This document shows positions 1-7,652 of a stretch of 40,834 bases of DNA, piece after piece. The notes under the pieces are model-generated. The model searched no databases. It was not told where the DNA came from and saw only the letters and a list, made by a program, of their open reading frames with translations. Source of the DNA: Thalassotalea sp. ND16A. GTDB taxonomy: Bacteria; Pseudomonadota; Gammaproteobacteria; Enterobacterales; Alteromonadaceae. The DNA lies in assembly GCF_000764205.1 (NCBI RefSeq), contig NZ_JQDZ01000011.1:1-40834 (forward strand), in the 5' to 3' direction. The number at the start of each line of letters is the position of its first letter. Positions within the stretch are counted from its first letter, which is position 1. The position numbers were made by a program, and so were the translations under genes.

Positions 1-2
1 TT

Positions 3-119
3 TGTCTGGCGACAATAGCACTGTGGAACCACCTGATCCCATGCCGAACTCAGAAGTGAAACGCAGTTGCGCCGATGGTAGTGTGGGAGTTCCCATGTGA
101 GAGTAGGTCATCGCCAGGC
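3..119 (+). rRNA. rrf: 5S ribosomal RNA
   Basis: Nearly the whole sequence matches the gammaproteobacterial 5S consensus, including the block CATGCCGAACTCAGAAGTG and the block GCGCCGATGGTAGTGTGG. The terminal helix closes between CTGGCGA near position 6 and TCGCCAG near 111-117, so the gene appears complete although it begins at the window edge. It is the last gene of an rRNA operon whose 16S and 23S genes must lie to the left of the window. The terminator at 132-163 follows directly. Confidence 0.97.
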
Positions 120-131
120 TCCTAATTCAAG

Positions 132-163
132 AAAGCCCCTAGCTAACGCTAGGGGCTTTTTCT
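132..163 (+). terminator. Rho-independent terminator of the rRNA operon
   Basis: An 11-bp perfect stem (AAGCCCCTAGC pairing with GCTAGGGGCTT) has a 4-nt TAAC loop and runs into a T-rich tract. It starts 12 bases after the 5S gene and is the obvious end of the rrn transcript. Confidence 0.93.
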
Positions 164-167
164 TTGC

Positions 168-936
168 GCGAGACTAAAGTCCCGCCAACCAGGGATCAGA
201 ACCTATGGGTTGGCGGGGTTTCAACCTCGCATCGTTCCTGCCGTCAACGCCGAGTGGTTATTACTAAAATGCGAGACTAAAGTCCCGCCAACCAGGTATC
301 CAAAGTAAGCACGCTGCGCCCGTATGAGGTCCCTGATGTCGCTTAAGCTCCTCAGGGTATGACGTGGTGTAAGTTAACTACTTCGGTTGGCGGGGTTTCA
401 ACCTCGCATTTTTGCCGTAATCAACGTAACTGGTTATTATCAACCTGCGAGACTGAAGTCCCGCCAACCAGGTATCCAACTCAAGCGCGCTACGCCCGTA
501 TGAGGTCCCTGATGTCGCTTAAGCTCCTCAGGATATGACGTGGTGTAAGTTAACTACTTTGGTTGGCGGGGTTTCAACCTCGCATTTTTGCCGTAATCAA
601 CGTAACTGGTTATTATCAACCTGCGAGACTGAAGTCCCGCCAACCAGGTATCCAACTCAAGCGCGCTACGCCCGTATGAGGTCCCTGATGTCGCTTAAGC
701 TCCTCAGGATATGACGTGGTGTAAGTTAACTACTTTGGTTGGCGGGGTTTCAACCTCGCATTTCTGCCGTAATCAACGAAAGTGGTTATTACTAAAATGC
801 GAGACTAAAGTCCCGCCAACCAGGTATCCAACTCAAGCACGCTACGCCCGTATGAGGTCCCTGATGTCGCTTAAGCTCCTCAGGATATGACGTGGTGTAA
901 GTTAACTACTTTGGTTGGCAAGGTTTATTACTAGGT
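168..936. repeat. Tandem array of palindromic elements downstream of 5S
   Basis: Five copies of one element lie head to tail: 168-231 (short form, 64 nt), 270-408, 446-584, 622-760 (each 139 nt) and 798-936 (right arm decayed). Full units recur every 176 bp, with 37-nt spacers that are also alike (containing TGCCGTAATCAACG and TGGTTATTA). Each element is bounded by a 24-nt left arm starting TGCGAGACT and a right arm ending CAACCTCGCA. The arms pair into a long stem with two G-U wobbles and a tandem mismatch. Inside lies a second, weaker palindrome (CCTGA/TCAGG). The first copy has lost almost all the interior but keeps the outer stem. No open reading frame of interest is present between 164 and 986. 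The element resembles a REP/MITE-type repeat that was amplified in place; no transposase is nearby. Confidence 0.9.
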
Positions 937-986
937 GAATAAGCTTAGCGGTTTGCTGGAAATGGATGGTTTAAAACGAGCAGACA

Positions 987-1019
987 TAAAAAAACCGGAC
1001 CTTATTGTCCGGTTTTTTT
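987..1019 (-). terminator. Terminator of the peptide transporter gene, bidirectional shape
   Basis: A run of A, the stem CCGGAC, the loop CTTATT, the stem GTCCGG and a run of T form a hairpin that can terminate on either strand. It lies 21 bases past the stop of the minus-strand transporter gene. It would also stop any read-through from the rRNA side. Confidence 0.88.
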
Positions 1020-1040
1020 AATTAGAGGCAGAAGCTTGAA

Positions 1041-2534
1041 TTAATGCTTTTCAGGCATACCTTCATGAGTGCCGATAACAGACAACTCTTCTTCCAACAT
1101 TTCTTCCATATCATGCGGATGAGGATCTTCTGCACCGTGCATCCAGTCAACAAGCTTATCGCTTAGTAACCAAAGCATGATACCAGCAACAAAGGCCATA
1201 ATAGCAACACCTGAGAACGCTTGTAGAGGACCCGTTTCGCCAACCATTTGTCCAACCCATGCGGCTAAATAGTTACCAACCCCAGAGAAGAAGAACCACA
1301 TACCCATAAGTAATGATGTATATTTCAGTGGTGCAAGTTTGGTTACCATAGAAAGACCTATTGGCGATAAACATAGCTCACCCATGGTATGGAACATGTA
1401 AGCCAGTACCAGCCAAATTACGTGAGCTTTCACTGTTTCGGAGTCGCCAATTTGTAATGCTGCCATTACCATTGAAATGAAGCCAAGGCCGAGGAAAAAC
1501 ATACCGAGGGCAAACTTTTTCGGAGAATTTGGCTCGGCAGCACCCATTTTTAAAAAGGTTGCGGCAAATATTGGCGCCAGGATGATTACGAAAATAGGGT
1601 TCACAGTTTGTAGCCATGATGCCGGCATTTCCCAACCGAAAAAGACTAAGTCAGTCTTGTATTTGGCGAAAAGGTTCATTGAACCTGCTGCCTGCTCAAA
1701 GCCTAACCAGAAAATGATGGTGAAGAAAGACATGATTAAAATCACTTTAACCCGATCACGCTCTTCCGAGGTTAGTGGCGCGTTAGATGCGGCTCCATTG
1801 TCTTTCATTTGTTTCGCAGAAGGCTCAACACCTACGTTGCCTAAATATTTGTTTGATAGCGCAAGTTGTAGTAACACACCAAGCAGCATACCAACACCAG
1901 CAACCAGGAAGCCGTATTGATAATTAATTTTTTCACCAATGGTACCGACAACCAAGTAACCTAAGATAGAACCTAAGTTGATACCCATGTAGAAGATAGT
2001 GAAGGCTGCATCACGTCGTTTGTCGCCTTCTTCGTATAAATCACCAACCATAGTTGAAATGTTTGGCTTGAAGAAACCGTTACCGACGATTAAGAAACAC
2101 AGGCCAACCCATAAGAATGATTCTTCCATGCCCGGAATAAAGCTGTGTGGCGTACCAAGGGTAAATTGACCTAACATCATTAGTAAACCACCAACGATAA
2201 TCGATTTACGTTGGCCCCAAACGTTATCGGCCATCCAACCACCTAATACCGGTGTCACATAAACCCAGAATGCGTAGATACCCAGAATACCAAGAGCTTT
2301 AGATTGTAATGCCGTTTGAAACAGTTTTTCGGCATCAGCCGCTGTCGGGTCGATACCAAAATAGGCCATGTCCCAGCCAAAACTGGCGGCGAAAGCCACT
2401 AAATAAAGTACAAAAATACCACGCATACCGTAGTAGCTCATTCGTTCCCACATTTCGGTACCGAAAAGTAAGAACAAACCTTTCGGGTGACCAAGCAGTT
2501 CGCCAGCTTGAGTTCCCTGGTTAGAATTTGTCAT
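1041..2534 (-). CDS. POT/PTR-family proton-dependent oligopeptide transporter
   Basis: This 497-residue inner-membrane protein belongs to the proton-coupled oligopeptide transporter family (di- and tripeptide uptake). Visible hallmarks are the ExxER...YYG motif at residues 27-36 (E27, E30, R31), used for proton coupling, the block GNGFFKPNIS at 151-160, and FYMGINLGS at 181-189, the second family signature. There are about twelve to fourteen hydrophobic segments, as the family requires. The ATG has a good ribosome binding site (AGGAAG, 5 bases upstream). The gene stands alone: a promoter is seen at 2578-2606 and a terminator at 987-1019. The family assignment is firm. Which E. coli paralogue (DtpA, B, C or D) it matches cannot be decided from sequence alone, so no symbol is given. 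Confidence 0.95.
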   Translation of the reverse strand: MTNSNQGTQAGELLGHPKGLFLLFGTEMWERMSYYGMRGIFVLYLVAFAASFGWDMAYFGIDPTAADAEKLFQTALQSKALGILGIYAFWVYVTPVLGGWMADNVWGQRKSIIVGGLLMMLGQFTLGTPHSFIPGMEESFLWVGLCFLIVGNGFFKPNISTMVGDLYEEGDKRRDAAFTIFYMGINLGSILGYLVVGTIGEKINYQYGFLVAGVGMLLGVLLQLALSNKYLGNVGVEPSAKQMKDNGAASNAPLTSEERDRVKVILIMSFFTIIFWLGFEQAAGSMNLFAKYKTDLVFFGWEMPASWLQTVNPIFVIILAPIFAATFLKMGAAEPNSPKKFALGMFFLGLGFISMVMAALQIGDSETVKAHVIWLVLAYMFHTMGELCLSPIGLSMVTKLAPLKYTSLLMGMWFFFSGVGNYLAAWVGQMVGETGPLQAFSGVAIMAFVAGIMLWLLSDKLVDWMHGAEDPHPHDMEEMLEEELSVIGTHEGMPEKH

Positions 2535-2577
2535 AAAAACTTCCTATATTTATTTCTTATAATTTTAAAACCCATTG

Positions 2578-2606
2578 GTTATACCTATCAGATGGGGTAA
2601 TTGCAA
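2578..2606 (-). promoter_or_regulatory. Sigma-70-type promoter for the peptide transporter
   Basis: Read on the minus strand, TTGCAA and TATAAC are separated by exactly 17 bases. The -10 box lies about 44 bases upstream of the transporter ATG, leaving a short leader. This is a match by eye to consensus only. Confidence 0.6.
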
Positions 2607-2968
2607 GGGAAGTTAAACAAACAGTAACAATTAGAACAGAGTTTTTGGCAAGGTAAATTTACTGTTATTTTTATTGTATGCAAGATCAAGCCGATATTAA
2701 AGTAATTGTACATTTGTATAATGCCTCTGTATGGAATATTTTTTGCGGATAAATGTTTTTCAAAAGATCAACAGACCCTACCAGGCATTAAAGTTCCTGT
2801 TAAATTCCAAAACCAAAATAGTCATGTTTTTTATAACAGTTTCTTTATAAAGCCTGTATTGTCTATGATAATATACTAAGTGCATCAAACAACTGTTCAT
2901 TTGATTAATAAGCATGCTATTTGGCTATTAAGAACAGTGTTCAAAATATAAAATAATAAGGATTTTCT
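2607..2968. other. Divergent intergenic region, no gene seen
   Basis: This AT-rich stretch separates the peptide transporter from the DHH gene. I find no RNA gene, no good hairpin and no ORF with a ribosome binding site. TATAAT-like strings occur (near 2718 and 2868) but none has a -35 box at the right distance. The ribosome binding site AAGGA for the DHH gene is at 2958-2962. Confidence 0.6.
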
Positions 2969-3925
2969 ATGCATTACGATGTATTCAACGGCGATGCCGA
3001 TGGTATTTTAGCATTATTGCAATTGCGTTTAGCTGAGCCTAAACCGTCAACATTGATCACCGGGGTAAAAAGAGACATCGCTCTGTTAAAACAAGTGGAT
3101 GTTGAATTAGCCCAAAGTGTTACAGTACTCGATGTCTCGATGGAAAAAAATACAGAGTCATTAACCGCTTTACTCAATGATAACATTCCGGTATTTTACG
3201 TTGATCATCACCGGACCGGTGATGTGCCCGAATCTCCTTTATTAACCTCTTTAGTTAATACTTCTGCTGATGTTTGTACCAGCCTATTAGTGAACGATTA
3301 TTTAAAAGGCAAACACCATTTGTGGGCCATCGCCGCAGCCTTTGGTGATAATTTAAAACACGTAGCAGCGCGCCATTGCCTGCTGAACGGACTAAATGAA
3401 TCGTTATCAAAGCAACTCGAAGCGCTTGGCACTTTTGTTAATTACAATGGCTACGGTCGAACAACCGATGATTTGCATTTTCACCCGGCTGAACTTTATC
3501 AACAATTGCTAGCCTACCAGCATCCGGAAAATTTATTTTCGCAAAAATCATCTTTATTTTATGATCTTGAATCTGCTTATCAGCAAGACATGAGCATGGC
3601 AAATAATGCGGAAGTAGTATTTGACAATAACGTTTGCAAAGTCGTTAGTCTCGAGGATGCAAAATGGTCTCGTCGCGTAAGTGGGGTGTTTGGCAATGAC
3701 TTAGCCAATCGGTCTCCCGATAAAGCGCACGGTGTATTAACTAAAAACCTTGATGGCACATATACCGTCAGTGTTCGAGCGCCATTAAATAACAAACAGG
3801 GCGCGGATGAAGTTTGTATTCAATTTCCAACTGGTGGAGGTCGCGCGGGAGCCGCGGGCATTAACGCTTTGCCAGAAGAGCAGATAGAACAATTTATTTC
3901 AGTATTGAATAATTATTACGATTAA
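2969..3925 (+). CDS. DHH-family phosphoesterase-like protein
   Basis: This 318-residue cytosolic protein has the metal-binding motifs of the DHH superfamily. These are GDADG near residues 8-12, an aspartate in VLDVS at D55, and the name-giving DHH at 79-81 (YVDHHRTG). Near residue 288 is a glycine-rich GGGRAGAAG element like the substrate-binding loop of DHHA1 domains, with Arg where many relatives have His. The family hydrolyses phosphodiester or pyrophosphate bonds (nanoRNA, cyclic dinucleotides, polyphosphate). The substrate of this member is unknown to me. It lacks CBS or RecJ-type extra domains. It lies 35 bases before galE on the same strand and may be co-transcribed with galE and pgi. 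The ATG has AAGGA 6 bases upstream. Confidence 0.85.
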   Translation: MHYDVFNGDADGILALLQLRLAEPKPSTLITGVKRDIALLKQVDVELAQSVTVLDVSMEKNTESLTALLNDNIPVFYVDHHRTGDVPESPLLTSLVNTSADVCTSLLVNDYLKGKHHLWAIAAAFGDNLKHVAARHCLLNGLNESLSKQLEALGTFVNYNGYGRTTDDLHFHPAELYQQLLAYQHPENLFSQKSSLFYDLESAYQQDMSMANNAEVVFDNNVCKVVSLEDAKWSRRVSGVFGNDLANRSPDKAHGVLTKNLDGTYTVSVRAPLNNKQGADEVCIQFPTGGGRAGAAGINALPEEQIEQFISVLNNYYD

Positions 3926-3960
3926 AAGCTGAGTTAAAAATAAGGGATTAGAAAATTACT

Positions 3961-4971
3961 ATGAGTTTATTAATTACCGGTGGTAGTGGCTATATTGGCA
4001 GCCATACCGTTGTTGAGTTATTTACAGTTGGCCAAGACGTTGTTGTGGTCGACAACCTCGCCAATTCTTCAACCAAATCGTTAGAGAGAATTGAACAAAT
4101 TACGGGTAAAAAGCCAATTTTTATCGAAGCTGACATCTGCGATAAAGCGGCAATGGAAAACCTTTTCACCAGCCATGATATTAGTGCCGTTATACATTTC
4201 GCCGGTTTAAAAGCGGTGGGCGAGTCAACCCAACAGCCATTAAGTTATTACCATAACAATGTTGCCGGAACGGTAACTTTACTAGAAGTTATGGCCAAAT
4301 TTAATGTTAAGAAATTGGTGTTTAGCTCTTCAGCAACGGTTTATGGCGATAAAAATGAATCGCCATTGGTTGAAACCATGCCGACTTCGGCGACCAACCC
4401 TTATGGTCAAACTAAATTAATGGTTGAAAGTATACTCTTTGATTTAGCCAAAAGTGATCCGCAATGGTCCATTATCTCATTGCGCTATTTTAATCCGATT
4501 GGCGCCCATAAATCGGGGTTGATTGGTGAAAATCCGAACGGCATTCCAAATAACCTGTTGCCATTCGTATCGCAAGTGGCCGTAGGTAGGTTGGCTGCAT
4601 TAAATGTCTTTGGTGATGATTACGATACGGTTGATGGCACCGGTGTACGGGATTACATTCACGTTGTTGATTTGGCAAAAGCACATGTACAAGCGGTAAA
4701 CGCGCTTGCTGACTTAAGCGGCTGTACCGCGATTAATATTGGCACAGGCAACGGCACTTCGGTGTTGCAAATTGTCGATAAGTTTAAAGAAGTCAGTGGC
4801 GCAGATATCCCATTTAACATAAGAGAGCGTCGTCCTGGTGATATCGCTACGGTATTTGCCGAGGCTAAATTGGCTCAGCAATTACTCGGCTGGCAAGCCG
4901 AACTTGGCTTAGATGAGATGATCAGCGACACCTGGCGTTGGCAATCAAATAACCCTAACGGTTTTGAATAA
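3961..4971 (+). CDS. galE: UDP-glucose 4-epimerase
   Basis: This 336-residue enzyme interconverts UDP-glucose and UDP-galactose using tightly bound NAD, supplying sugar nucleotides for polysaccharide and lipopolysaccharide. The Rossmann motif GGSGYIGSH is at residues 7-15. The catalytic triad of the extended short-chain dehydrogenase family is intact: S124 in SSSATVYGD, Y148 and K152 in NPYGQTK. The length agrees with E. coli GalE (338). The C-terminal half carries the usual RRPGDIA block. It is followed almost without gap by pgi on the same strand, so the two are very probably one transcript linking hexose-phosphate and nucleotide-sugar metabolism. Confidence 0.97.
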   Translation: MSLLITGGSGYIGSHTVVELFTVGQDVVVVDNLANSSTKSLERIEQITGKKPIFIEADICDKAAMENLFTSHDISAVIHFAGLKAVGESTQQPLSYYHNNVAGTVTLLEVMAKFNVKKLVFSSSATVYGDKNESPLVETMPTSATNPYGQTKLMVESILFDLAKSDPQWSIISLRYFNPIGAHKSGLIGENPNGIPNNLLPFVSQVAVGRLAALNVFGDDYDTVDGTGVRDYIHVVDLAKAHVQAVNALADLSGCTAINIGTGNGTSVLQIVDKFKEVSGADIPFNIRERRPGDIATVFAEAKLAQQLLGWQAELGLDEMISDTWRWQSNNPNGFE

Positions 4972-4991
4972 TTATGTCTCAAGGATTCGAC

Positions 4992-6632
4992 ATGTCACCA
5001 CTATCCGTTGTTCAATCAGAACAAGTACTTGCACTGCAGGCAATGGCGAAGCAGTATCAGCAAAATTCGATTTCAGATTATTTTAATAACAAGGATCGTT
5101 TTGAACAATTTTCTCTTAATTGCGGAAATTTATTTGTTGATTACTCTAAGCAAAATGTCGATGAGGTTGTACTGCAAAGACTAAATGCATGGGCTGAGGA
5201 AATTGGCCTTAAGCGGGCAATTACTAGCATGTTTGCCGGTGATAAAATCAATCATACTGAGGCAAGGGCGGTTTTGCACACCGTCTTGCGCGCACCGAAA
5301 GAAATACAGGCAACGATTCTGACACCAACAGAGTGTGCGGAAATTGATCAAGCGAATAAACAAATGCAATCGCTGTGTTCACGGTTACATAAAGGTGAAT
5401 ACTTAGGCGCAACCGGGAAAGCGATTACCGATGTGATAGCGATAGGTATCGGTGGTTCCTATTATGGCGGCAAGGTTGCCCAAGAAGCATTGAAACCATT
5501 TCATCAACGCACAGTAAAAGTACATTACCTTGCCAATATTGATGGTGGGGCTATTGCAGAAAAGCTGGCCATGTTAAACCCGGAAACTACCTTGGTACTG
5601 ATTATCTCTAAAACCTTTAGCACTCAGGAAACCTTGCTGAATGCGCAAAGTGCAAAAAGTTGGATTGAAAGTTATTTGCCCAACTACGACATTACTAATC
5701 ATTTTGTTGCGGTAAGTTCTAATGTTGAAAAAGCACTTTCCTTTGGCATAAAAAGCGAAAATATTTTGCCTATGTGGGACTGGGTCGGTGGTCGATTTTC
5801 TTTATGGTCTGCTGTTGGCCTGCCACTGGCCATTGCCATTGGTTATGAAAATTTTCAACAATTAAAGTCTGGCGCATATGAGATGGACCAGCACTTTCAA
5901 AGCGCACAATTTAGTGACAACATGCCAATAATCATGGCTCTCATTGGCATTTGGAATGCCAGTTTCTTGGGGCATAAATCTTTAGCAATTTTACCCTATG
6001 ACCATTCCTTACGAGCCCTGCCGGGCTACCTACAGCAAGTGGACATGGAGAGTAATGGTAAGCGAGTCGACCATGCCGGCGATGAAATTGCATTAGCCAC
6101 TGCACCGATTGTTTTTGGTCAGGAGGGCACCAATGGTCAGCATGCTTTTATGCAGTTAATGCATCAGAGTAATGACATTGTACCGGCAGATTTTATTGTC
6201 TCATTAACCTCAAACAGCGATTATCACCATCACCATACTATGTTGGTGGCCAATTGTTTTGCCCAAAGTGAAGCCTTAATGGTTGGCAAGCCACTTGCTC
6301 AGGCAAAGCAAGAGTTAACGGCACAAGGTATAGAAAATGAGGACGTTGAGCGTATCGCTCCGCATAAAGTGATGCCCGGTAATTCTCCCAGCAATACCCT
6401 GGTGATAGAGAGCCTGACCCCGAAAACGCTTGGCTCATTATTGGCGTTGTATGAGCATAAAATTTTTGTTCAGGGGATTATGTGGCAACTCAACTCTTTT
6501 GATCAATGGGGGGTTGAACTGGGCAAGGAATTGGGTACGTCAATATTGGCAGTAATGGGGGGAGAAGATAATGATTCGTTATCGAGCTCAACTCAGGGCT
6601 TAATTGATAAATACCTGATGAAAAGAAGCTAA
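4992..6632 (+). CDS. pgi: Glucose-6-phosphate isomerase
   Basis: This enzyme interconverts glucose-6-phosphate and fructose-6-phosphate in the cytosol. Both family signatures are present: WVGGRFSLWSAVGLP mid-protein and NSFDQWGVELGK near the C-terminus. The phosphate-binding SKTFSTQET segment is also clear. An in-frame ATG at 4974 would add six residues, but it has almost no ribosome binding site. The ATG at 4992 has AAGGA with a 7-base spacer (inside the longer frame), so I prefer it. It gives 546 residues, close to the 549 of E. coli. The start sits just beyond the galE stop, implying translational coupling. It ends 7 bases from the convergent EAL gene. Confidence 0.97.
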   Translation: MSPLSVVQSEQVLALQAMAKQYQQNSISDYFNNKDRFEQFSLNCGNLFVDYSKQNVDEVVLQRLNAWAEEIGLKRAITSMFAGDKINHTEARAVLHTVLRAPKEIQATILTPTECAEIDQANKQMQSLCSRLHKGEYLGATGKAITDVIAIGIGGSYYGGKVAQEALKPFHQRTVKVHYLANIDGGAIAEKLAMLNPETTLVLIISKTFSTQETLLNAQSAKSWIESYLPNYDITNHFVAVSSNVEKALSFGIKSENILPMWDWVGGRFSLWSAVGLPLAIAIGYENFQQLKSGAYEMDQHFQSAQFSDNMPIIMALIGIWNASFLGHKSLAILPYDHSLRALPGYLQQVDMESNGKRVDHAGDEIALATAPIVFGQEGTNGQHAFMQLMHQSNDIVPADFIVSLTSNSDYHHHHTMLVANCFAQSEALMVGKPLAQAKQELTAQGIENEDVERIAPHKVMPGNSPSNTLVIESLTPKTLGSLLALYEHKIFVQGIMWQLNSFDQWGVELGKELGTSILAVMGGEDNDSLSSSTQGLIDKYLMKRS

Positions 6633-6639
6633 AAGCAGT

Positions 6640-7293
6640 TCAAATAGCCTTGTGACTTTGCAGATTAGAAAATGATAATTCTACGGTGTCGAGAAACGGG
6701 GCTTTTGCTTGCATCACTTCCGGCTTATCAAAAAAATAGCCCTGAAAAAGCTCAAAGCCTAAATTTTTTGCCAAGTTGAATTCCTGCTGAGTTTCTATTT
6801 TTTCTGCCAGTAATTGAATTTGCGGATGATCGGTAAGATGATCGAGTAATTCTAGCACTTCATTCGGGCTAGTCTGCCGAAAATCCACTTTGATGATTTT
6901 GATGTAAGGGAAAAAATTATGCCATTGCTGATGATGAATAAAATCATCTAGGGCGATCTCATAGCCTTTGTGATAAAGGTTTTTGCAAATAGCCAATAAC
7001 TCTTGATCCGGCTGCTCTGTTTCCAATATCTCCACAATGATATGTTCTTTATTAAATTGCAGCGGGTAACCTTTCCTCAAGGTTTCCAAGGTAAAATTGA
7101 TAAAAGCGGGCTTACGATTGGTAAAAGTTTGGCTTTGTCTACTTTCCAGTGTGGTTTCAATCAGCTTAACCGTAGCCGTGTCGGCATCTATATTAGGAAA
7201 AACATTGATCAGGCTGTCTCTGAACAGCAGCTCATACGCAAAAACATTATTGTTTTTGTCAACTATTGATTGTCTGGCGGCAAAGCGTGACAT
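6640..7293 (-). CDS. Stand-alone degenerate EAL-domain protein (EAL-HDOD type without HDOD)
   Basis: The N-terminus, FAARQSIVDKNNNVFAYELLFR, split here as FAARQSIVDK and FAYELLFR, is the start typical of the EAL half of EAL-HDOD signalling proteins. The frame stops just after the segment FQGYFFDKPE, where the HDOD domain would normally begin. EAL is replaced by ELL, the DDFG loop reads DDFI, and the AEKVET-like segment reads AEKIET. Loss of these metal- and base-handling residues suggests it does not hydrolyse cyclic di-GMP and may instead bind it or a partner protein. The longest frame starts at 7383, but the family start fits the ATG at 7293 (217 residues). The upstream 30 residues look untranslated and include a palindrome at 7329-7343. 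It is convergent with pgi. Confidence 0.82.
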   Translation of the reverse strand: MSRFAARQSIVDKNNNVFAYELLFRDSLINVFPNIDADTATVKLIETTLESRQSQTFTNRKPAFINFTLETLRKGYPLQFNKEHIIVEILETEQPDQELLAICKNLYHKGYEIALDDFIHHQQWHNFFPYIKIIKVDFRQTSPNEVLELLDHLTDHPQIQLLAEKIETQQEFNLAKNLGFELFQGYFFDKPEVMQAKAPFLDTVELSFSNLQSHKAI

Positions 7294-7328
7294 CGCTTTT
7301 TTATATCCTGTTTTATCTATTATCTCTA

Positions 7329-7343
7329 CACAATATAATTGTG
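7329..7343. promoter_or_regulatory. Palindrome just upstream of the EAL gene
   Basis: CACAAT and ATTGTG are perfect inverted repeats around a 3-base ATA centre. The site lies 36-50 bases before the preferred start of the EAL gene and contains a TATAAT-like string, so it could be an operator over the -10 region. No regulator can be named. Confidence 0.3.
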
Positions 7344-7652
7344 CGCTCTGAATAGTCCTTTTATCATTCGGTATCATACACACCCTAGCACATAAAAATG
7401 CGATTAAAAATTTAATTTATCATCACATTGATGATTGAGTTTGGTCTATACTTCTAGGGACGTTTATTAACCTAATGAAAACAAGTTGTTAATGAAGAAG
7501 ATGGCAGCTATTTAGATGGAAATTAGTAGGCAATCCGTCATATCATATGGCATTCATGTAATTAGTGCACTGCGTTAATGTTATTTACCAATATTCAATG
7601 TAAGTAACAAAACAACATGCGCTATTAAGTAAAAGTTATTTTGGAGGTTTCC

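Noticed and set aside
168-936. 5S-distal repeats as a CRISPR array or an integron attC array
   Set aside because: The spacers between copies are themselves repeated, no gene cassettes lie between the copies, and no cas or integrase gene is present.
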